Part shown: piece by piece, positions 27,705 to 36,544 of the stretch
How positions within the stretch are numbered: the stretch's first letter is position 1
How the letters are laid out: each line of letters opens with the position of its first letter
From: Oceanobacillus luteolus
GTDB taxonomy: Bacteria; Bacillota; Bacilli; Bacillales; Amphibacillaceae
Assembly (NCBI RefSeq): GCF_023715655.1
Contig: NZ_JAMBON010000012.1
Location: 27,670 to 91,669, forward strand
Direction of reading: 5' to 3'
Length of the DNA: 64,000 nt
Position numbers and translations under genes: made by a program
Notes under the pieces: model-generated
What the model was told of the DNA's origin: nothing
Database searches by the model: none
Seen by the model: only the letters and a program-made list of their open reading frames with translations

Positions 27705-28244
27705 GTGAAGGAAAAAGCGAAACGTTTCGCTGAAAACGCCCACAAAGGACACTTTCGAAAGGCAGGAAACATCCCCTATATCACACATCCCATACGCGTC
27801 GCAAATATATTGGAAAGTGCAGGAGCGAGTGAAGCTCTAATATGTGCAGCTTTTCTTCATGATGTCGTTGAAGACACTCCCATCGAGATTGAGGAAATAA
27901 GAGCTGAATTCGGTAAACATGTGGCTAATCTTGTCCAAGCACATACGGAGGACAAATCAAAGACATGGAAAGAAAGAAAACAACATACAATTGACACATT
28001 AAAAACAGCCGACCTCGAAGTAAAACAGCTAATCGTTGCCGATCGTCTGGACAATCTTTTATCCTTGGAAAAAGACCTTGAAGAAGTTGGTCCGAAGATT
28101 TGGAAAATCTTTAATGCCGGTTACAAAGAACAACAGTGGTACAATGAAGCCATTGTTATGAATATGGACCATGGCTTAAGTGAGGTAAATCGCCCTCAAT
28201 TCTTCAGCGAATTTGAAGCTGCAGTAAAAAGAGTGTTTAAGTAA
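27705..28244 (+). CDS. small HD-domain phosphohydrolase (SpoT/Mesh1-like)
   Basis: 179 aa consisting of one HD domain. Metal motifs are AHKGHFRKAGNIPYITHPIRVA, then AAFLHDVVEDTP, and later IVADRLDNLLSLEKDL. This is the layout of the (p)ppGpp hydrolase domain of RelA/SpoT, and of small alarmone hydrolases, without a synthetase domain. Alarmone hydrolysis is a fair inference, not proven. The start is GTG 27705 after AAGGATGAGG, 39 bases after marR on the same strand, so the two may be cotranscribed. Confidence 0.82.
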   Translation: MKEKAKRFAENAHKGHFRKAGNIPYITHPIRVANILESAGASEALICAAFLHDVVEDTPIEIEEIRAEFGKHVANLVQAHTEDKSKTWKERKQHTIDTLKTADLEVKQLIVADRLDNLLSLEKDLEEVGPKIWKIFNAGYKEQQWYNEAIVMNMDHGLSEVNRPQFFSEFEAAVKRVFK

Positions 28245-28266
28245 TAGAAGCGAAAAATATTACTTA

Positions 28267-28334
28267 AGATAAATGACTAAAGATAAAGACAGGCCATAAT
28301 CACTCGGCCTGTCTTTATCTTTAGTCATTTATCT
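28267..28334. terminator. 29-bp perfect inverted repeat acting as bidirectional terminator
   Basis: Two 29-base arms (28267-28295 and 28306-28334) pair without a mismatch over a 10-base loop; the core is AAAGACAGGCC/GGCCTGTCTTT. It lies between convergent HD and tag genes. The right arm includes the last codons and stop of tag. Confidence 0.9.
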
Positions 28335-28890
28335 CGCCATATAAAAAGCAACTTTTCACATGATCATTCACTAAACCAGCTGCTTGCATATAGGCATAAC
28401 AAATCGTTGGTCCGACAAAGGAGAAATTTCTTCGCTTCAAGTCCTTGCTAAGCTTCTCAGATATTTCCGTTTTTGCTGGGACATCCTCCACCTGCTCCCA
28501 ATGATTCACCAGTGATTTACCATCTACAAATTGCCAGACATAAGCTGCGAAACTACCAAACTCGGCTTGTAATTCAAGGAAGGCTTTTGCATTTTGGATG
28601 ACGGATAATATCTTTCTACGATTACGGATGATTCCTTCATTCTGCAAAAGACTTTCTACCTTCTCCTCATTATATCCAGCAATAATTTCAGGTTGGAAGT
28701 TATCGAAAGCTTTACGATAATTTTCTCTCCGTTTTAAAATGGTGACCCAACTTAAGCCGGCTTGAGCACCTTCCAACGTCAGCAACTCAAATAACTTCCG
28801 ATCATCATACACCGGCCTGCCCCATTCGTTGTCATGATAATCCAGATAAACCGGGTCTGTTGTCACCCAACTGCAACGGGAGCGGCTCAT
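28321..28890 (-). CDS. tag: DNA-3-methyladenine glycosylase I
   Basis: It excises 3-methyladenine from alkylated DNA. The 189-aa helix-hairpin-helix enzyme has the zinc-site Cys/His at the N-terminus (SRCSWV, then DYHDNEWGRPVYDD) and the signature LFELLTLEGAQAGLSWVTILKRRENYRKAF. The zinc-binding C-terminus includes HVKSCFLYGE. The ATG overlaps the stop of the upstream sulfurtransferase as ATGA-type coupling. Family is certain. Confidence 0.95.
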   Translation of the reverse strand: MSRSRCSWVTTDPVYLDYHDNEWGRPVYDDRKLFELLTLEGAQAGLSWVTILKRRENYRKAFDNFQPEIIAGYNEEKVESLLQNEGIIRNRRKILSVIQNAKAFLELQAEFGSFAAYVWQFVDGKSLVNHWEQVEDVPAKTEISEKLSKDLKRRNFSFVGPTICYAYMQAAGLVNDHVKSCFLYGEIND

Positions 28891-29732
28891 AACTCTCCCT
28901 CACCAATCTCAATTTCATTTTCATCATAGGAGATCCAATCACTAAAGCTTCCCGGGTAAAGACGAACTTGTTTAAATCCAGCAGCCTTCAGTGCCAATAT
29001 ATTTACACAAGCAGATACCCCAGATCCACATGAAACAATGACTTCCTCTTCCTTATCCAAGCTCGAGAAATGTTCTTGCAGTTCTTCGCCTTTCAGCCAT
29101 CTCCCATCTTCTGTGAGAACTGCTTGCCAAGGAAAATTTTTGGCACCTGGTATATGGCCTGCTTTACTGTAAAATGGTTCAAAGTCACCTAAGTAACGGT
29201 TTTCCGCTCGAGAGTCAATCAGCACAGCATTTGTCTCCAGTTTTTCTCTCACCGTTTTCATATCGACGATTTTATCTTCGTTGAATTGAGCATGGAATTT
29301 TTTGGGTTCAAGTTTTGGAATATCGGAGGTGATTTCATTTCCATCTTCTACCCACTGTTTGAAGCCGCCCTCCAATATATATACTCTTTCATGGCCAATC
29401 GCTTCCAGCAGCCACCAAAGCCTTGCAGCAAACATGTCATTTCCTTCATCATATATAACAACCGTTGTCTCATGATTGATTCCGATATTCTCCAACTTTT
29501 TAATAAATGTAGGGAAATCCGGCAAAGGATGGGTACCTCCATGCTTCTCCACTTTCCCTGACAAGTCCCGATTCAAGTCTAAATAAACCGCTCCAGGCAG
29601 ATGCCCTTCGAGGTACATTTTTCTGCCTGCATCTTCATCATCCAGTTTAAATCTAACGTCTACAACTACTGTATTATTTTGCCCATTTTCCAGACGTCTT
29701 TTTAAGCGTTCGACACTGATTAAGTTCGTCAT
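28887..29732 (-). CDS. thiosulfate/3-mercaptopyruvate sulfurtransferase
   Basis: 281 aa with two rhodanese domains. The N-terminal one (about 1-130) is inactive, with AARLWWLLEAIGHERVYILEGGFKQWVEDG. The C-terminal one (about 160-281) has the active loop CGSGVSAC. That loop resembles mercaptopyruvate sulfurtransferases (CG[ST]GVTA) more than classical rhodanese (CRKGVTA). Cytoplasmic; no signal peptide. The ATG has GGAGGGG upstream. It is coupled to tag by a 4-base overlap. Confidence 0.9.
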   Translation of the reverse strand: MTNLISVERLKRRLENGQNNTVVVDVRFKLDDEDAGRKMYLEGHLPGAVYLDLNRDLSGKVEKHGGTHPLPDFPTFIKKLENIGINHETTVVIYDEGNDMFAARLWWLLEAIGHERVYILEGGFKQWVEDGNEITSDIPKLEPKKFHAQFNEDKIVDMKTVREKLETNAVLIDSRAENRYLGDFEPFYSKAGHIPGAKNFPWQAVLTEDGRWLKGEELQEHFSSLDKEEEVIVSCGSGVSACVNILALKAAGFKQVRLYPGSFSDWISYDENEIEIGEGEL

Positions 29733-29932
29733 AAAACCCCTCCATGTTTTTCTACTAATTTAATTGTATATGTTTCCTAACATACTAGAAAGATTTTTCC
29801 TCAAACTGCGATAACGGTATGGTGATGGCAAGAACTATAAACTATTTCGAGTTCCGATATAATTATGTTAAAATACTGTTATTCTATACAATAACACGTT
29901 CAATACTAAAATTACATAAGGAGTGTACTTCG

Positions 29933-31177
29933 ATGAAAGAGGAATTAATAAAAAGATTGACAACCTACGCAAAAATCGATACGCAATCCAATGAAGATTC
30001 TGACACTGTGCCTACAACAAAAGGACAATTGGAACTAGTGGAAGTCCTCATTAAAGAGTTGAAAGAAATTGGTATGGAAGATATAGAAGCGGATGAAAAT
30101 GGTTATTTAATGGCAACCCTTCCTGCCAATACAGATAAGGATGTTCCTACTATCGGCTTCCTTGCCCACTTAGATACAGCAACTGATTTTACAGGCAAGA
30201 ATGTCAATCCACAAGTCATTGAAAACTTTGATGGAGAAGATATTACTTTAAATGAAGATCTAGGAGTAATTCTATCTCGAAAAGAGTTCCCAGAGCTGCC
30301 AAGCTATAAGGGCCATACTTTAGTTACGACGGATGGAACGACCTTACTCGGAGCTGATAATAAAGCTGGTATAGCCGAAATTATGACAGCTATGAATTAT
30401 CTCATTCAACATCCGGAAATTGAGCATGGAAGAATTCGAGTTGCTTTTACGCCTGATGAAGAAATCGGACGTGGACCGCATCATTTTGATGTGAAGCGTT
30501 TTGATGCGAAATTTGCTTACACTGTTGATGGTGGACCACTTGGAGAATTACAGTATGAAAGCTTCAATGCAGCTGCTGCGAAGGTGACATTTAAAGGTAA
30601 TAATGTGCACCCAGGAACTGCAAAGAATAAAATGGTGAACTCCGGTAAGCTTGCAACTGAATTTATTGGTAAATTTCCTGAGAAGGAAGCACCCGAATAT
30701 ACAGAAGGCTACGAAGGGTTCTACCACCTTATCTCGATTCGAGGGGATGTAGAAACTACGCAAGTTTACTATATTATCCGCGATCATGATAAAGAGAAGT
30801 TCGAAGACAGAAAAGCAACGCTAAAAGGTTTTGTGGAAGAGATGAAAGCCAAATATGGTGAGAATCAAGTCATTCTTGAAATGAATGATCAATACTACAA
30901 CATGCGCGAAAAAATTGAGCCAGTAAAAGAGGTCGTCGATATTGCAAGCCAAGCAATGAAAAACTTAGACATTGAACCGGTAATCGAACCTATTCGCGGT
31001 GGTACAGATGGTTCCCAACTTTCATACATGGGACTACCGACTCCTAACATTTTTACAGGTGGCGAAAACTTCCACGGCAAGTTCGAATATATTTCTGTCG
31101 ACAACATGGAAAAAGCAAGCAAAGTCATCATTGAAATCGCAAAACTATTTGCAGAAAATAGCGAAGCAAATGCATAA
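29933..31177 (+). CDS. pepT: peptidase T (tripeptide aminopeptidase)
   Basis: A dizinc M20 peptidase that releases N-terminal residues from tripeptides. 414 aa. Metal ligands and catalytic residues are in [43 protein letters not shown] and a C-terminal [12 protein letters not shown]. The ATG at 29933 has AAGGAG upstream; a longer frame reaching to 29819 has no ribosome site and was rejected. It is a single-gene unit. Confidence 0.95.
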   Translation: MKEELIKRLTTYAKIDTQSNEDSDTVPTTKGQLELVEVLIKELKEIGMEDIEADENGYLMATLPANTDKDVPTIGFLAHLDTATDFTGKNVNPQVIENFDGEDITLNEDLGVILSRKEFPELPSYKGHTLVTTDGTTLLGADNKAGIAEIMTAMNYLIQHPEIEHGRIRVAFTPDEEIGRGPHHFDVKRFDAKFAYTVDGGPLGELQYESFNAAAAKVTFKGNNVHPGTAKNKMVNSGKLATEFIGKFPEKEAPEYTEGYEGFYHLISIRGDVETTQVYYIIRDHDKEKFEDRKATLKGFVEEMKAKYGENQVILEMNDQYYNMREKIEPVKEVVDIASQAMKNLDIEPVIEPIRGGTDGSQLSYMGLPTPNIFTGGENFHGKFEYISVDNMEKASKVIIEIAKLFAENSEANA

Positions 31178-31248
31178 ACTAAGATAATCAATAGAATAAT
31201 TCCTCCCTCTTAATCATATATATTTAAATTAGGAAGGGAGGAATTTCC

Positions 31249-31584
31249 ATGTTCTGCCCTCATTGTGGTACACAAACTGACCAAAACGTAAACTTTTGCT
31301 TTTCATGTGGTTACCGCTTCAAGGAAAACCTCAATCACTCGAATCCCTCCGATACAATTGAACCTAAAAAAAATGGTTTTGTCTTTAAGTTATTTGGCTG
31401 GATTTTTGTACTGACCTCTCTCGTGTTTATACCAATACTTTTTGGGGCAGGAGCTTTCATTATGGGCTATTTATTGAAAAAGACCGGCGTACACAACGAC
31501 ACACATGCGACGATTATTATGGTGATGGGCGTTGCATGTGGAATCCTGGGAACATTGTTAGGAATGGCTGCTGCAGGGGTCTAA
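31249..31584 (+). CDS. zinc-ribbon membrane protein
   Basis: 111 aa. A zinc ribbon at the N-terminus (MFCPHCGTQ...VNFCFSCGYRF, two CxxC pairs) is followed by a short linker. Two hydrophobic helices follow, roughly 45-72 and 85-110, rich in glycine. Such small zinc-ribbon membrane proteins are common and of unknown role. The ATG has AGGGAGGAA upstream. Confidence 0.8.
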   Translation: MFCPHCGTQTDQNVNFCFSCGYRFKENLNHSNPSDTIEPKKNGFVFKLFGWIFVLTSLVFIPILFGAGAFIMGYLLKKTGVHNDTHATIIMVMGVACGILGTLLGMAAAGV

Positions 31585-31597
31585 TTAAAATAAAAAA

Positions 31598-31630
31598 AGC
31601 ATTCGTCCGACTTAAACGAATGCTCTTTTC
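31598..31630. terminator. bidirectional terminator
   Basis: AGCATTCGT pairs with ACGAATGCT and is flanked by an A-run on one side and T-rich sequence on the other. It serves the zinc-ribbon gene and the small gene on the opposite strand. Confidence 0.85.
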
Positions 31631-31637
31631 TTGCCGA

Positions 31638-31784
31638 TTATTTTAAAGCTGATCGTAAAACATCATATTCAAGGGTTACTCGTTCACGCACTAATTGCGC
31701 TTCATTCTGTTCATACGTCTGAGCATAATCTTTAACCGTAGATTTACGTAGCTTATTATATCGATTAAACCAGATTAACATCAT
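31638..31784 (-). CDS. small 48-aa basic protein, unknown
   Basis: The frame begins MMLIWFNRYNKLRKSTVKDY and ends in a charged helix (QLVRERVTLEYDVLRSALK). AAGGAGG precedes the ATG by five bases and a terminator follows, so it looks like a real gene although very short. The N-terminal hydrophobic patch may touch the membrane. It lies just downstream of a tetR gene, and a GACTAGTC half-operator lies 23 bases upstream. No family was recognised. Confidence 0.65.
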   Translation of the reverse strand: MMLIWFNRYNKLRKSTVKDYAQTYEQNEAQLVRERVTLEYDVLRSALK

Positions 31785-31806
31785 TTTTCCTCCTTCTAAT
31801 TAAAAT

Positions 31807-31814
31807 GACTAGTC
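31807..31814. promoter_or_regulatory. possible TetR operator before the 48-aa gene
   Basis: GACTAGTC followed by CGGTTTATT resembles the GACTGGTTAGTC site in front of tetR read in the other direction. It is short, so this is a suggestion only. Confidence 0.35.
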
Positions 31815-31847
31815 GGTTTATTTAAGGTTATATAGATTGCCTGCTTT

Positions 31848-32453
31848 TCAACTAGTTGTTAAATAAGCAAGCATAGTTTTTTCCATTTCTATTATTCTTT
31901 TTTCTAACTTTTCTTCATCGTAACCAATAGATGCGTGAAGCCAGATCCCGTCATGTAGGGACCAAAACATAGCTGTAGCCGAATCGGAATCGATTTCGGG
32001 GTTGATTTCACCAATCCTTTGGCCTTCTTTGATTATTTCTTCAGTTAATTGATACAGGGTGTCAAAGCGTGCTTTTAACTCCTTCTGTACATGTGGGGCG
32101 TCAGTGGCATACAACCAAGATTCAATATGAACGTGCATGAATTTTTTCTTTTCGAGGTTATAAGGTATATCGGTTCTTATCCAGTATTTCAATTTTTCTA
32201 ATGGACTTGAAATCTCGGCCAAACGCTCTTTTAAATCATGTAGAATTGTTTCACTGCGCTGCTCAAGGAGGCTTAAAAATATCTCCTCTTTGCCTTTAAA
32301 GTAGTTATAGACCGCACCTTTACTTAAACCACAACTCTTTACGATATCATCCACAGTAGATGCATAATAACCTTTTGTGGAGAAACATTCTAATGCTGCT
32401 TGTAATATTTTATCTCTTCTTTGTTCTTTTGCTTCATCTGAAATTTTTGGCAC
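31848..32453 (-). CDS. TetR/AcrR-family transcription regulator
   Basis: 201 aa. The helix-turn-helix is at about residues 8-55: RRDKILQAALECFSTKGYYASTVDDIVKSCGLSKGAVYNYFKGKEEIF. A variable all-helical ligand domain follows. The GTG at 32453 has AGGTGGG seven bases upstream; an in-frame GTG at 32465 is inside that site. Targets and ligand are unknown. Its own promoter carries a palindrome, so autoregulation is likely, possibly together with the next small gene. Confidence 0.88.
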   Translation of the reverse strand: MPKISDEAKEQRRDKILQAALECFSTKGYYASTVDDIVKSCGLSKGAVYNYFKGKEEIFLSLLEQRSETILHDLKERLAEISSPLEKLKYWIRTDIPYNLEKKKFMHVHIESWLYATDAPHVQKELKARFDTLYQLTEEIIKEGQRIGEINPEIDSDSATAMFWSLHDGIWLHASIGYDEEKLEKRIIEMEKTMLAYLTTS

Positions 32454-32476
32454 GTTTACACCCACCTAATAAAACT

Positions 32477-32524
32477 GACTGGTTAGTCTATTTAGATTAT
32501 ATGCAAGTATGCGGTAATTTGCAA
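32477..32524 (-). promoter_or_regulatory. tetR promoter with overlapping palindromic operator
   Basis: On the minus strand TTGCAA (32519-32524), a 17-base spacer and TATAAT (32496-32501) form a strong sigma-A promoter. GACTGGTTAGTC (32477-32488), an inverted repeat, sits at the expected start site. Confidence 0.72.
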
Positions 32525-32655
32525 CTCATTTTCCACTATTATCATGACGTCTTTATGAACATTATTTCCTCCTCAAAATGTATCTTGCCCTTCCCCAATT
32601 CCTGTGAGAAAATGGAGCGTGGACCAAGAAACTCTCAAAGATTGTAGGGATTAAA

Positions 32656-33681
32656 ATGAAATCGAAATTAGTTACTTTATCAATACTTACATTACTTCTA
32701 ACTGCATGTGCAAACAATGAAGCGCCTGTTGATGATAAATCTGAAGAGGAATCTACTATAGAAGAGAAACAAACAAATGACGCGGCTCCTGAGGTCGCCG
32801 AGAATATTGAGTTTCCAGAAGCAGAATTACAGAAAAAAGATGAAGGCGAGCCTGTGCTTCAACTTCAAGAGGCACTGACACAAATAGGATATACCATCCC
32901 CACAGATGGGATTTATTCAGACATTCTATCCTGGGCAATTACAGACTTTCAGTTACAGACAGAAGAACTTGATGTTACAGGTATTTACGATGAAGAAACA
33001 CGTATAGCTTTAAAGAAAGTATTAGAAGAAGGCATAACAATTGAAGCCGGAGTGGGATTACCGCCGCTTGCAGAGCCTGTATTTACTGATTCGGGTTCTG
33101 AAGTCACAGGAAATCCTTATGATTTGCTAGCTGTCGTCAACAAAAATCAAGCTCTTCCTGATCACTATGAACCCCATGATCTCGTAGTACCAGATGTGGC
33201 ATTTCCTTTTGAGGAAGACCTTCCTAAAAAACAGTTACGTGCTCCTGCTGCTGAAGCATTAGAAGAGTTATTTGCAGCAGCCGAGGAAGCGGGTCATCAA
33301 CTATACGCACAATCCGGCTATCGTTCCTATGATCGCCAAGTCGCTTTGTTTGATTCCTATTCACAAGAACATGGTGAAGAGGAAGCGAATGTATTCAGTG
33401 CACGTCCTGGAGAATCGGAACACCAAACCGGCCTTTCTATGGATATTACGAGCGAAGCAGTGAATTATCAACTGACTACTGACTTCGGTAATACTCCGGA
33501 AGGAAAATGGGTTGCAGAACATGCCCATGAATTCGGATTTATTATTCGTTACCCTGAAGGTAAAGAAGAGATCACCCAATACCAATACGAACCTTGGCAC
33601 CTGCGCTATGTCGGAGTTCGAGCAGCGACAGAGATTTGGGAAAATGATTTAACGCTCGAAGAATACTTTACAGAAAATTAA
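32656..33681 (+). CDS. D-alanyl-D-alanine carboxypeptidase, VanY type, lipoprotein
   Basis: It trims the terminal D-Ala of peptidoglycan stems at the outer face of the membrane. 341 aa: lipobox LLLTAC to Cys18, an acidic linker to about 60, a peptidoglycan-binding domain (about 62-120; LQLQEALTQIGYTIPTDGIYSD), then an M15B peptidase domain. The zinc motifs SEHQTGLSMD and EPWHLRYVG are present, as is YAQSGYRSYDRQ. No class A vancomycin cluster is near, so it is a housekeeping enzyme like YodJ. Confidence 0.88.
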   Translation: MKSKLVTLSILTLLLTACANNEAPVDDKSEEESTIEEKQTNDAAPEVAENIEFPEAELQKKDEGEPVLQLQEALTQIGYTIPTDGIYSDILSWAITDFQLQTEELDVTGIYDEETRIALKKVLEEGITIEAGVGLPPLAEPVFTDSGSEVTGNPYDLLAVVNKNQALPDHYEPHDLVVPDVAFPFEEDLPKKQLRAPAAEALEELFAAAEEAGHQLYAQSGYRSYDRQVALFDSYSQEHGEEEANVFSARPGESEHQTGLSMDITSEAVNYQLTTDFGNTPEGKWVAEHAHEFGFIIRYPEGKEEITQYQYEPWHLRYVGVRAATEIWENDLTLEEYFTEN

Positions 33682-33688
33682 TGTACAC

Positions 33689-33743
33689 AAAAACTCAGGG
33701 GTATGTTATGTCATCAACCGACACCCTGAGTTTTATTTTTTCC
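33689..33743. terminator. terminator between VanY-type gene and HD gene
   Basis: AAAACTCAGGG pairs with CCCTGAGTTTT and is followed by ATTTTTT on the plus strand. The right arm lies within the last codons of the opposite-strand HD gene. Confidence 0.8.
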
Positions 33744-34244
33744 ATTCGCAATCTGGGCATCAAGCGCACGAATTCTTTCCAGTGCTGTATCATTATCAAT
33801 CCGCTTATAATGGTGATTGCCGCCACCTTCTTCGTCCGCCTCATCTGCCATGGCTACAACCTGTTGGAGTGGATCCAGCTCTAAATGGCCTTCTGGTAAA
33901 TAAGAATCTGTATGAAGCAAAATCGCAATAGCAATCTTCTTTGCTGCATGACGCTCTTCACCAAGCGAGATTAATAGTTTATGGGCACGGCTTGCACCCT
34001 TGATTGCATGAATATCATTCTCTTTATACAGGTCGTAATCCCATTCTCCATCACGATACCATGTATAATGCCCTATATCATGAAGCAGAGCTGCTTTTGT
34101 TGCATAATCAACATTTACATTAAAGCGTTTTGCAAAGATATAAGCATATTCCGCCACTGATACTGCATGGGCTATGCCTGATCGCTTGAGATATTTTTGT
34201 GTAATCGGATGGAGGAAAAGTTCCTCTAGTGTGACTCGTCCCAT
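33714..34244 (-). CDS. HD-domain phosphohydrolase
   Basis: 176 aa with one HD domain. Motifs are RSGIAHAVSVAEYAYIFAKR, KAALLHDIGHYTWY (HD pair), IAILLHTDSYLPEG and VAMADEADEEGG. It belongs to the predicted nucleotidase/HDIG-like group. The ATG at 34244 has AAAGGAGG upstream; an in-frame start 12 codons earlier has none. The 3' end overlaps a terminator shared with the neighbour. Substrate unknown. Confidence 0.83.
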   Translation of the reverse strand: MGRVTLEELFLHPITQKYLKRSGIAHAVSVAEYAYIFAKRFNVNVDYATKAALLHDIGHYTWYRDGEWDYDLYKENDIHAIKGASRAHKLLISLGEERHAAKKIAIAILLHTDSYLPEGHLELDPLQQVVAMADEADEEGGGNHHYKRIDNDTALERIRALDAQIANGKNKTQGVG

Positions 34245-34379
34245 TCGTAATCCTCCTTTGATCGTAATTTTAATTAACACCTACACCCAAATAGTTTTCG
34301 GGTAAATTTTTACGATTTTAACATATTTCAAAAGGATTTACAATGGATAATTACCGATTATGCAGGAACTCAAACTTTA

Positions 34380-34838
34380 TCAAAATGGTTTTAATATCAT
34401 AAGTGAAATGATAATGATAAACAAGATATTAATGATACGTTCATATAAGAACAATTCCTTAGATAAATCAGCATATGTACTCGGAATGGTTTCCCCTTCT
34501 ACATGAATAAACATTTGCTTTATAGGTGTTGACCGTGGTTTAAGTACAAACGGGCCCATCGCAAGCGCAACTAGATACAAGATGAGACTAGTAATATACC
34601 AGCCTTGAGAAAACCAATATGGATGCAAAACTCCCATCAATAGTCCCGTAACGAGTAATAAAATTCCACCTACCATCGTAAAGATATGTAAAGTATTTCT
34701 AATTTTAAATGAATGCTTCAACTCACTCATTGTAGCAGGTTTAGAGAGCGTCACTACCGCTGTCATGACAAGCCCAGGTCCCATTCCGAGAATCGCTGAA
34801 AAAATATGTATAAATACAAGGGTGTTGTAAAAAGTCAT
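34380..34838 (-). CDS. DUF2269-like membrane protein
   Basis: 152 aa with four membrane helices (about 5-28, 48-70, 80-100 and 130-150). The conserved start TLVFIHIFSAILGMGPGLVMTAVVTLSK with its histidine, and the late GPFVLKPRST segment, fit DUF2269. The role is unknown. The start has AGGAGGCTGC upstream. Single-gene unit. Confidence 0.75.
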   Translation of the reverse strand: MTFYNTLVFIHIFSAILGMGPGLVMTAVVTLSKPATMSELKHSFKIRNTLHIFTMVGGILLLVTGLLMGVLHPYWFSQGWYITSLILYLVALAMGPFVLKPRSTPIKQMFIHVEGETIPSTYADLSKELFLYERIINILFIIIISLMILKPF

Positions 34839-34982
34839 AAGCAGCCTCCTATTTTATCTATACTACCATTTTACTTTATTTCTTCATCTTGTCAGTGATT
34901 CATCTCACAATAATGTGTTTATTTGCTTTAAGGTTACGGCTGCACTACAATTTACATATCATATAGATTAGGGGAATGTGCT

Positions 34983-35531
34983 ATGGAAAAATCTAATTTA
35001 GCAAAAATAATCCGGGAACGCCGGGCGATTAAAAAAGGGTATAATGACAAACCAGTCGAAGAGGAAACAGTTCGAGAATTGTTGAATGATGCCCGCTGGG
35101 CACCTACCCATGGTATGCGTCAACCATGGAGATTTGTTTTTGTTGGAAAAGAGGAGCTTCCAGTGTTCGCCAAACGAGTCGCTGAAACTTATCCTGAAAA
35201 TATGCGGGAAAATCGGGAAAACTATTTAAATGAACCAAACGCTATTCTCGTTGCAATAATGGAAGTACCCGAATTAGAGAAGCAATGGGATGAGAACTTC
35301 GGTGCGATTGCGACCATGATTCAGAATTTCTGGTTGCTTGCTTGGGAAAAACAACTTGGTGTGGTTTGGAAAACAAACCCACATATTTATGATGATAAGG
35401 TAAAAGAAATATTAGATGTGAAAAAGAATGAAAAGATTGTCGGGTTTATTCACCTAGGATACTTTGATGAAAAACCTGCACCGAAAGAACGGACCCCACT
35501 TGATGAGAAATTTACCCGCTTTAAAATATAA
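34983..35531 (+). CDS. nitroreductase-family flavoprotein
   Basis: 182 aa. FMN-binding starts with IIRERRAIKKGYNDKPVEEETVRELLNDARWAPTHGMRQPWRF, the nitroreductase fold entry. ATMIQNFWLLAWEKQLGVVWKTNP and IVGFIHLGYFDEKPAPKER complete it. NAD(P)H-dependent reduction of quinones or nitro compounds is the family activity; the physiological substrate is unknown. It resembles YdjA/YfhC-type small members. The start follows AGGGGAATGTGCT. Confidence 0.86.
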   Translation: MEKSNLAKIIRERRAIKKGYNDKPVEEETVRELLNDARWAPTHGMRQPWRFVFVGKEELPVFAKRVAETYPENMRENRENYLNEPNAILVAIMEVPELEKQWDENFGAIATMIQNFWLLAWEKQLGVVWKTNPHIYDDKVKEILDVKKNEKIVGFIHLGYFDEKPAPKERTPLDEKFTRFKI

Positions 35532-35545
35532 CAACGAATAAAATA

Positions 35546-35586
35546 AAAAGAGCATTTGCCCAATAAGCAAATGCTCTTTTTATTTA
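35546..35586. terminator. bidirectional terminator after the nitroreductase gene
   Basis: AAAGAGCATTTGC pairs with GCAAATGCTCTTT with a T-run on each outer side; it also lies close to the end of the SHOCT gene. Confidence 0.88.
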
Positions 35587-35590
35587 GCTA

Positions 35591-35800
35591 TCAAGCTTTA
35601 CCTCTTCTTCTTTTTTGCTCCTCATAATCTTCCTTGGTAATCTCGCCTTTTTCATATCTTTCCTTCATTATTTCAAGAGAGTCACGTGCATCTGTATTTG
35701 ACTTTCCGCGGCGGAAACGCACCAATATAATAACAATCACAACGAACAAAATCGCAGCCAGAATAAGTCGAATAATCATTTCTGTCGGCATACCACTCAC
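35591..35800 (-). CDS. SHOCT-domain small membrane protein
   Basis: 69 aa: one membrane helix (about 9-28) followed by a basic stop-transfer RFRRGK. A C-terminal SHOCT motif follows (LEIMKERYEKGEITKEDYEEQKRR). SHOCT is an oligomerisation or binding module often found in small membrane proteins. The start has GGAGGTGAG upstream. Confidence 0.85.
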   Translation of the reverse strand: MSGMPTEMIIRLILAAILFVVIVIILVRFRRGKSNTDARDSLEIMKERYEKGEITKEDYEEQKRRRGKA

Positions 35801-35850
35801 CTCCAGTAGCCTATCGGTAAGAAAATGATTAGCCTCAAATACTTATTATA

Positions 35851-36060
35851 CTATTTATATTTTCGTTCACTTTGAGAGTCGTCTTTTGTTTTGTGTTTTT
35901 TACGTTCATCTTCCTGCTCAATCTTCAAATCTTCCAGAGGAATATCATCTACAAGTTGCTGCTTTTTAAACTCATCAAGTTTCGTACGGTCTTCGTCATG
36001 TGCTGTCGATCGCTTCGAATTCTCCATTTTTTCAAATTCCTTCTTCTGTTTATCATTCAT
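35851..36060 (-). CDS. small highly charged protein, unknown
   Basis: 69 aa, almost all Lys, Glu, Asp, Arg and Gln, with no hydrophobic stretch (start MNDKQKKEFEKMENSKR). It is likely disordered or coiled and soluble. The ATG has GAGGTGAG upstream; the longer open frame that reaches 36243 has no ribosome site. It is a plausible spore or stress small protein, but that is a guess. Confidence 0.65.
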   Translation of the reverse strand: MNDKQKKEFEKMENSKRSTAHDEDRTKLDEFKKQQLVDDIPLEDLKIEQEDERKKHKTKDDSQSERKYK

Positions 36061-36183
36061 GACACTCACCTCATATCCTTTTCTATCCTTTATCCAACTA
36101 ATGATTCTGGTAAACATATTTCTGGATAGGCTGAAGGAAACGGGTATAATGAATAAATACCAAATTCTATTGGAGGTATTGTA

Positions 36184-36522
36184 ATGAATGATTTCCAGGA
36201 ACTCGAAACGATAGATGAGATTAATACCTTTATTGAAGATCATTCCTTAGCCTTTCTTTATATTTCACGGGATAATTGCAGTGTTTGTCATGCCCTCTTG
36301 CCGAAAGTCCAAGAGTTGATGAAATCATATCCTAAAATTAAGTTAGGACATCTCCATGCGGATAAAGTAGAAGCAGTAGCTGGTCATTTTTCCATTTTTA
36401 CGGTGCCTGTACTTTTATTATTCGTGGAAGGAAAGGAATATATACGAGAAGCAAGGATCGTCCATATGGATCTGCTACAGGAAAAACTTGATAAAATATA
36501 TCAAAACGTGGTTGAAAGCTGA
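36184..36522 (+). CDS. thioredoxin-like protein (CSVC active site)
   Basis: 112 aa thioredoxin fold. The active-site motif is CSVC in YISRDNCSVCHALLPKVQEL; the cis-Pro is in IFTVPVLLLFVEG. There is no signal peptide, so it acts in the cytoplasm. It resembles YdbP-type proteins. It starts after GGAGGTATTGTA. The end of the gene forms part of a hairpin terminator. Confidence 0.87.
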   Translation: MNDFQELETIDEINTFIEDHSLAFLYISRDNCSVCHALLPKVQELMKSYPKIKLGHLHADKVEAVAGHFSIFTVPVLLLFVEGKEYIREARIVHMDLLQEKLDKIYQNVVES

Positions 36523-36540
36523 TGCCAACCACGTTTTCAT
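36503..36540 (+). terminator. terminator overlapping the thioredoxin-like gene end
   Basis: AAAACGTGGTTG pairs with CAACCACGTTTT and spans the stop codon; the T-run is short. Confidence 0.65.
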
Positions 36541-36544
36541 GATA

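Noticed and set aside
31849..31858. Second MarR operator (CAACTAGTTG) near the tetR stop
   Set aside because: Only the 10-bp core is shared, the outer TTGT/ACAA arms are missing, and it lies in coding sequence; chance is likely.
32656..33681. Vancomycin resistance (vanY) cluster
   Set aside because: Only a carboxypeptidase of the housekeeping YodJ type; no vanHAX genes are present.
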